Below are positions 61,425-64,000 of a stretch of 64,000 nucleotides of DNA, one piece after another (within the stretch, counting starts at the first letter, position 1; the number at the start of each line of letters is the position of its first letter). Both the position numbers and the translations under genes were made by a program. Origin of the DNA: Crocinitomicaceae bacterium (lineage in GTDB: Bacteria > Bacteroidota > Bacteroidia > Flavobacteriales_D > Crocinitomicaceae); assembly GCA_014762645.1 (NCBI GenBank), contig JABURP010000017.1:113747-177746 (forward strand), in the 5' to 3' direction. The notes under the pieces were generated by a model. That model had not been told where the DNA came from, searched no databases, and worked only from the letters and a program-made list of their open reading frames with translations.

Positions 61425-63413
61425 TTATTTCAGGAGCAATTTTTTTAAGATTGGTTTTCTATTCTCTATTTGAATGTTAACCATATAAACGCCTTTCGGA
61501 AGGTTGTTTAGATCAAATTTTGTTTTTTTATCAGATGCTTCGGTAAACACAACTTTTCCTGATGCGTCTTGAAGTTCAATAACGTATGGCTCATCAACAT
61601 TAACCCATATTGTTCCATCTGAAGGATTTGGATAAATAATGGCATTATGTTCAAATTCACCGATAGAATTATCGTCGGTAATAACGGTGACAATAACAGT
61701 ATCAGTGGTAGTACAGCCATTGGTGTTCACAGTAACAACATATTCATTTGTACCGACCGGAGGTGTAAATCCAACACCATCACTAACTCCGCCTGACCAA
61801 GTGATTACACCACCTTGTGGATTGCTTGCTGTTAGTGTAATTTGATCTGTAGAAAAAATTGTAGTATCGTTACCGGCACCCACCGTTGGCAAATTATTCG
61901 TAATAATTACTTGTGATGACCCCGGGCAATTAACAGAATCGTTAGATTGATACGTAATAGTATAGGTTCCATGCGGATTTTGATCTGGTGTAAATACACC
62001 GGAACTATTTATGGAAAGTCCATTATCTGCGGTAAAGTAGCCTCCTGTAGAGCCAGTGATTGTAGGAGAAACTGCTGAACTTTCAAAACAAAAGTTTTGT
62101 TGGATGTACGAAAATGACGGATCAAAAGGAGTAATAGTTATAATTGCTTGTTGTGATCCTGGACAGGATGCTATTCCAGATTGATAAGTCACGGTATACG
62201 TGCCCGGTGTATTGTTAGATGGAAAAATGTCCCCGGTGATTGGGTCAACCTGTAGTCCTCCTGCAGCCGTGAAAAAACCACCCTGATCTCCTGTTATTGT
62301 GGGTGAAATAGCCGAGGTATCACCACAACTCGCATTGGATAAGGTATAAGTAAAGTTGGGATCAAAAGGGGTAATGGTTACGGTAGTTTGTTGGGACCCC
62401 GGACAGGATGGGATTCCAGATTGATAAGTCACGGTATAAGTGCCCGGAGTATTGTCAGACGGAACAATATCACCTGTAAGTGAGTCAACCTGTAGTCCTC
62501 CTGTTGCTGTAAAATAGCCACCCGGGTCTCCAGTTATTGTAGGTGAAATAGCAGATGTGTCTCCACAGCTGGTATTTGATTGGACATAATTAAAGCTGGC
62601 ATCAAAAGGATTAACAGTCACTGGAATTTGAACTGAACAACTATCATCAATACCATTGGTATAAAGAATATCATACGTAGTGCTGCTATTAGGGTATAAT
62701 GTAGAGTCAGCATCACCTGCTGAACCGTTCCATGTATAATAATACCCAGGATTTCCAGCGCAATTATATGCGCTAATCTGAACATTATCTAATCCCCAGT
62801 GGTCCCAACCTAGGCCAGAAGTATTCGGCTGTATCCACTGAAACTTTGTATTCGCCGTATAAGCAGATGGTGGTATATCAAAACAGAAATTTGTCCAACT
62901 GTAGTACGGCGCATTACCGCCGCTAACTCCAGCAAAGACGTATATATCCGTCCAGATAACTCCATTATCTGTAGAATACCTTAAATGAACACCCTCTGGT
63001 AAGGCGTCTGGGTCCTCGCATGACGAACAACCGCCACAAGGGTCGTCTCCTGCAAAGTCCAGGTCAAAACATATTGTTCCTCCGCATTGAACATCTAAAC
63101 CTACAGTAGTCATCTCACGAGGAATCGTAGAAACGCTTCCCATCCAGGCAGTTGGTGTGCCATCTAATGATGGGCCGCATGGGTTTGTAGATTCGAAAGG
63201 AGTAACAAAAGACCATCCACTTCCGGCAACTCCTGAATTAAAGTCATCAAATAGTACGGGGGCTCCAACAGTAGCGAAAGATATAGCTACACTGTCACCA
63301 CACGATATGGTATCTGCAGATACTGTAGGAATTAGTGTGCATTGAGCGTTTCCTTTAAAGTTAAGTGTACTCAATAAAAATAAGATAGCGAGATTTATGA
63401 AGTGTTTGGGCAT
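61425..63413 (-). CDS. Large secreted repeat protein with T9SS sorting domain
   Basis: 662 residues with signal peptide (ending LNFKGNAQ). Residues about 45-220 form a jelly-roll type domain (LFDDFNSGVAGSGWSFV ... HWGLDNVQISAYNC). Three 77-80 residue repeats occupy 270-506 (FDPNFTYTLSN, SPTITGDQGGFFTA, PGTYTVTYQSG, CPGSQQ). A further Ig-like domain precedes the T9SS type A tail, which starts IYPNPSDGTIWVNV. Probably an extracellular or surface adhesin. It is divergent from the gene at 63626, with a palindrome in between. Confidence 0.85.
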   Translation of the reverse strand: MPKHFINLAILFLLSTLNFKGNAQCTLIPTVSADTISCGDSVAISFATVGAPVLFDDFNSGVAGSGWSFVTPFESTNPCGPSLDGTPTAWMGSVSTIPREMTTVGLDVQCGGTICFDLDFAGDDPCGGCSSCEDPDALPEGVHLRYSTDNGVIWTDIYVFAGVSGGNAPYYSWTNFCFDIPPSAYTANTKFQWIQPNTSGLGWDHWGLDNVQISAYNCAGNPGYYYTWNGSAGDADSTLYPNSSTTYDILYTNGIDDSCSVQIPVTVNPFDASFNYVQSNTSCGDTSAISPTITGDPGGYFTATGGLQVDSLTGDIVPSDNTPGTYTVTYQSGIPSCPGSQQTTVTITPFDPNFTYTLSNASCGDTSAISPTITGDQGGFFTAAGGLQVDPITGDIFPSNNTPGTYTVTYQSGIASCPGSQQAIITITPFDPSFSYIQQNFCFESSAVSPTITGSTGGYFTADNGLSINSSGVFTPDQNPHGTYTITYQSNDSVNCPGSSQVIITNNLPTVGAGNDTTIFSTDQITLTASNPQGGVITWSGGVSDGVGFTPPVGTNEYVVTVNTNGCTTTDTVIVTVITDDNSIGEFEHNAIIYPNPSDGTIWVNVDEPYVIELQDASGKVVFTEASDKKTKFDLNNLPKGVYMVNIQIENRKPILKKLLLK
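61896..62606 (-). repeat. Three tandem repeats of about 240 bases inside the T9SS gene
   Basis: Units at 62367-62606, 62127-62366 and 61896-62126 encode 80, 80 and 77 residues. The first two are very similar even at the DNA level (for example the stretch reading ATTCCAGATTGATAAGTCAC occurs in both on the plus strand), so their duplication is recent; the third has diverged. Confidence 0.85.
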
Positions 63414-63488
63414 GTGTATTACTTTTTATTCTCTACCAAACTAATAAAATTCACATAATCATCCTAATCTTATTAAAAATGGATATCA

Positions 63489-63505
63489 TATAGATTCAAT
63501 CTATA
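63489..63505. promoter_or_regulatory. 17-bp perfect palindrome in a divergent intergenic region
   Basis: TATAGATTCAATCTATA: 8-base arms around a single central C, located between the divergent T9SS gene (start 63413) and the gene at 63626. Could be an operator for either; its AT-rich setting makes chance occurrence possible. Confidence 0.35.
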
Positions 63506-63625
63506 CACTTCTTTTGATGATATATAATATCAATTGAATCAACCGTTCAAAAACTTGATATTTAGTTGACATCTTGTAACTTATATATAGAAGTGAATGT
63601 TTAATCAACAAAAACCAAACGAATT

Positions 63626-63958
63626 ATGAAACCACTAAAATTTATTAAAACAAGTTTAATAATAGCTCTATTCACATTGGGCTTTACAGGATTCTCGTTT
63701 GGTCAAACTGATCAAACAGAGGAAGCTGAAGCTGATGAAGCAGGAGCCATTACCGAAGTAAAGCTACAAGATCAAGCAAAAGCAAAACGCGATAAAACTG
63801 CAGTTGCCATTCAGAAAGATCATTTAAAACAGAATATTCTTGAAGAAATTGAACAGGTCAATGATGCGTTATACATTATTGAGGTTAAGATGAAAGAGCG
63901 ACAGAAAGAATTAGAGGGAAAATGGATGTCAGCGGTCAAAACCCTTGAAAGGATATAA
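63626..63958 (+). CDS. Hypothetical secreted coiled-coil protein
   Basis: 110 residues, not recognised. Signal peptide (about 1-26, TLGFTGFSFGQ), a short acidic stretch (TEEAEADEAGA), then Lys/Gln/Glu-rich sequence predicted to be helical (AKRDKTAVAIQKDHLKQN, IEQVNDALYIIEVKMKERQK), likely a periplasmic coiled coil. No cysteines. After the stop the window ends in an A-rich tract (63956-64000), so further context is missing. Confidence 0.65.
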   Translation: MKPLKFIKTSLIIALFTLGFTGFSFGQTDQTEEAEADEAGAITEVKLQDQAKAKRDKTAVAIQKDHLKQNILEEIEQVNDALYIIEVKMKERQKELEGKWMSAVKTLERI

Positions 63959-64000
63959 AAAAACTAAAAAAAAAATTTGATTCAAAAATAAAAAAAAAAA

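Noticed and set aside
63956..64000. Terminator or poly-A feature at the right edge
   Set aside because: The tract is A-rich with no stem visible before the window ends, so it cannot be judged.

Overview
The window looks like a Bacteroidota chromosome, most likely Flavobacteriales (a Cryomorphaceae/Crocinitomicaceae-like lineage is possible, but I cannot place it firmly from sequence alone). The main signs are ten secreted proteins with C-terminal type IX secretion (T9SS) sorting domains, a GldN-like protein, a short 288-residue primary sigma factor, -7 boxes of the TAnnTTTG kind, an S46 dipeptidyl peptidase, a GAPDH with a long N-terminal extension, and many Bacteroidota-restricted small families. 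The DNA is AT-rich and densely coded. I see no prophage, insertion sequence, integrase, CRISPR array, rRNA or tRNA; the only RNA gene is ssrA (tmRNA).

Layout. 1-7016: 3' part missing AMP nucleosidase, a cysteine-rich lipoprotein, an AI-2E-family permease, RecQ helicase 1, and the trkA-trkH potassium uptake pair. 7059-13937: a tightly packed leftward operon encoding a GEVED-domain protein, four six-repeat Kelch proteins (all five with T9SS tails) and a DUF4907-like lipoprotein; a secreted esterase lies upstream. 15290-28285: housekeeping and peptide catabolism (pepD, RecQ 2, ilvE, aroE-miaA, a DPP IV-type peptidase, a thioredoxin-fold protein, a CASTOR/POLLUX-type channel, citrate synthase). 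28427-39182: a 969-residue repeat-rich T9SS protein, a PcaF-like thiolase, a GT39-like membrane glycosyltransferase with a DUF2520 protein, and a three-gene envelope operon (lipoprotein, outer-membrane-type protein, T9SS propeller). 39300-46700: small conserved proteins, a thioesterase, a two-domain glycosyltransferase, DPP7-type S46 peptidase, FtsB/DivIC-like protein and small lipoproteins. 46702-57324: endonuclease III without the iron-sulfur cysteines, a TPR protein, OxyR with a perfect inverted repeat next to its start, an isolated GldN-like gene, gap, rpoD, a PNT/saccharopine-dehydrogenase-like oxidoreductase, a tandem universal stress protein and DoxX. 57554-64000: ssrA followed by GC-rich palindromes, then small envelope proteins including a GDCCVxC lipoprotein, a YD-repeat-like protein, an amphi-Trp protein and another T9SS protein.

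How it fits together. The content suggests a heterotroph that exports proteins by T9SS and uses peptides (two dipeptidyl peptidases that would act outside the cytoplasm, plus cytosolic PepD), with potassium/ion homeostasis (TrkA/TrkH, POLLUX-like channel) and oxidative-stress response (OxyR, DoxX, USP). The features most worth follow-up are the Kelch/GEVED/DUF4907 operon, the orphan GldN paralogue, the clusterless Nth, the oxyR inverted repeat, the unusual tmRNA tag frame, and two cysteine-rich lipoproteins. Family names were assigned by reading motifs from memory, without database searches.
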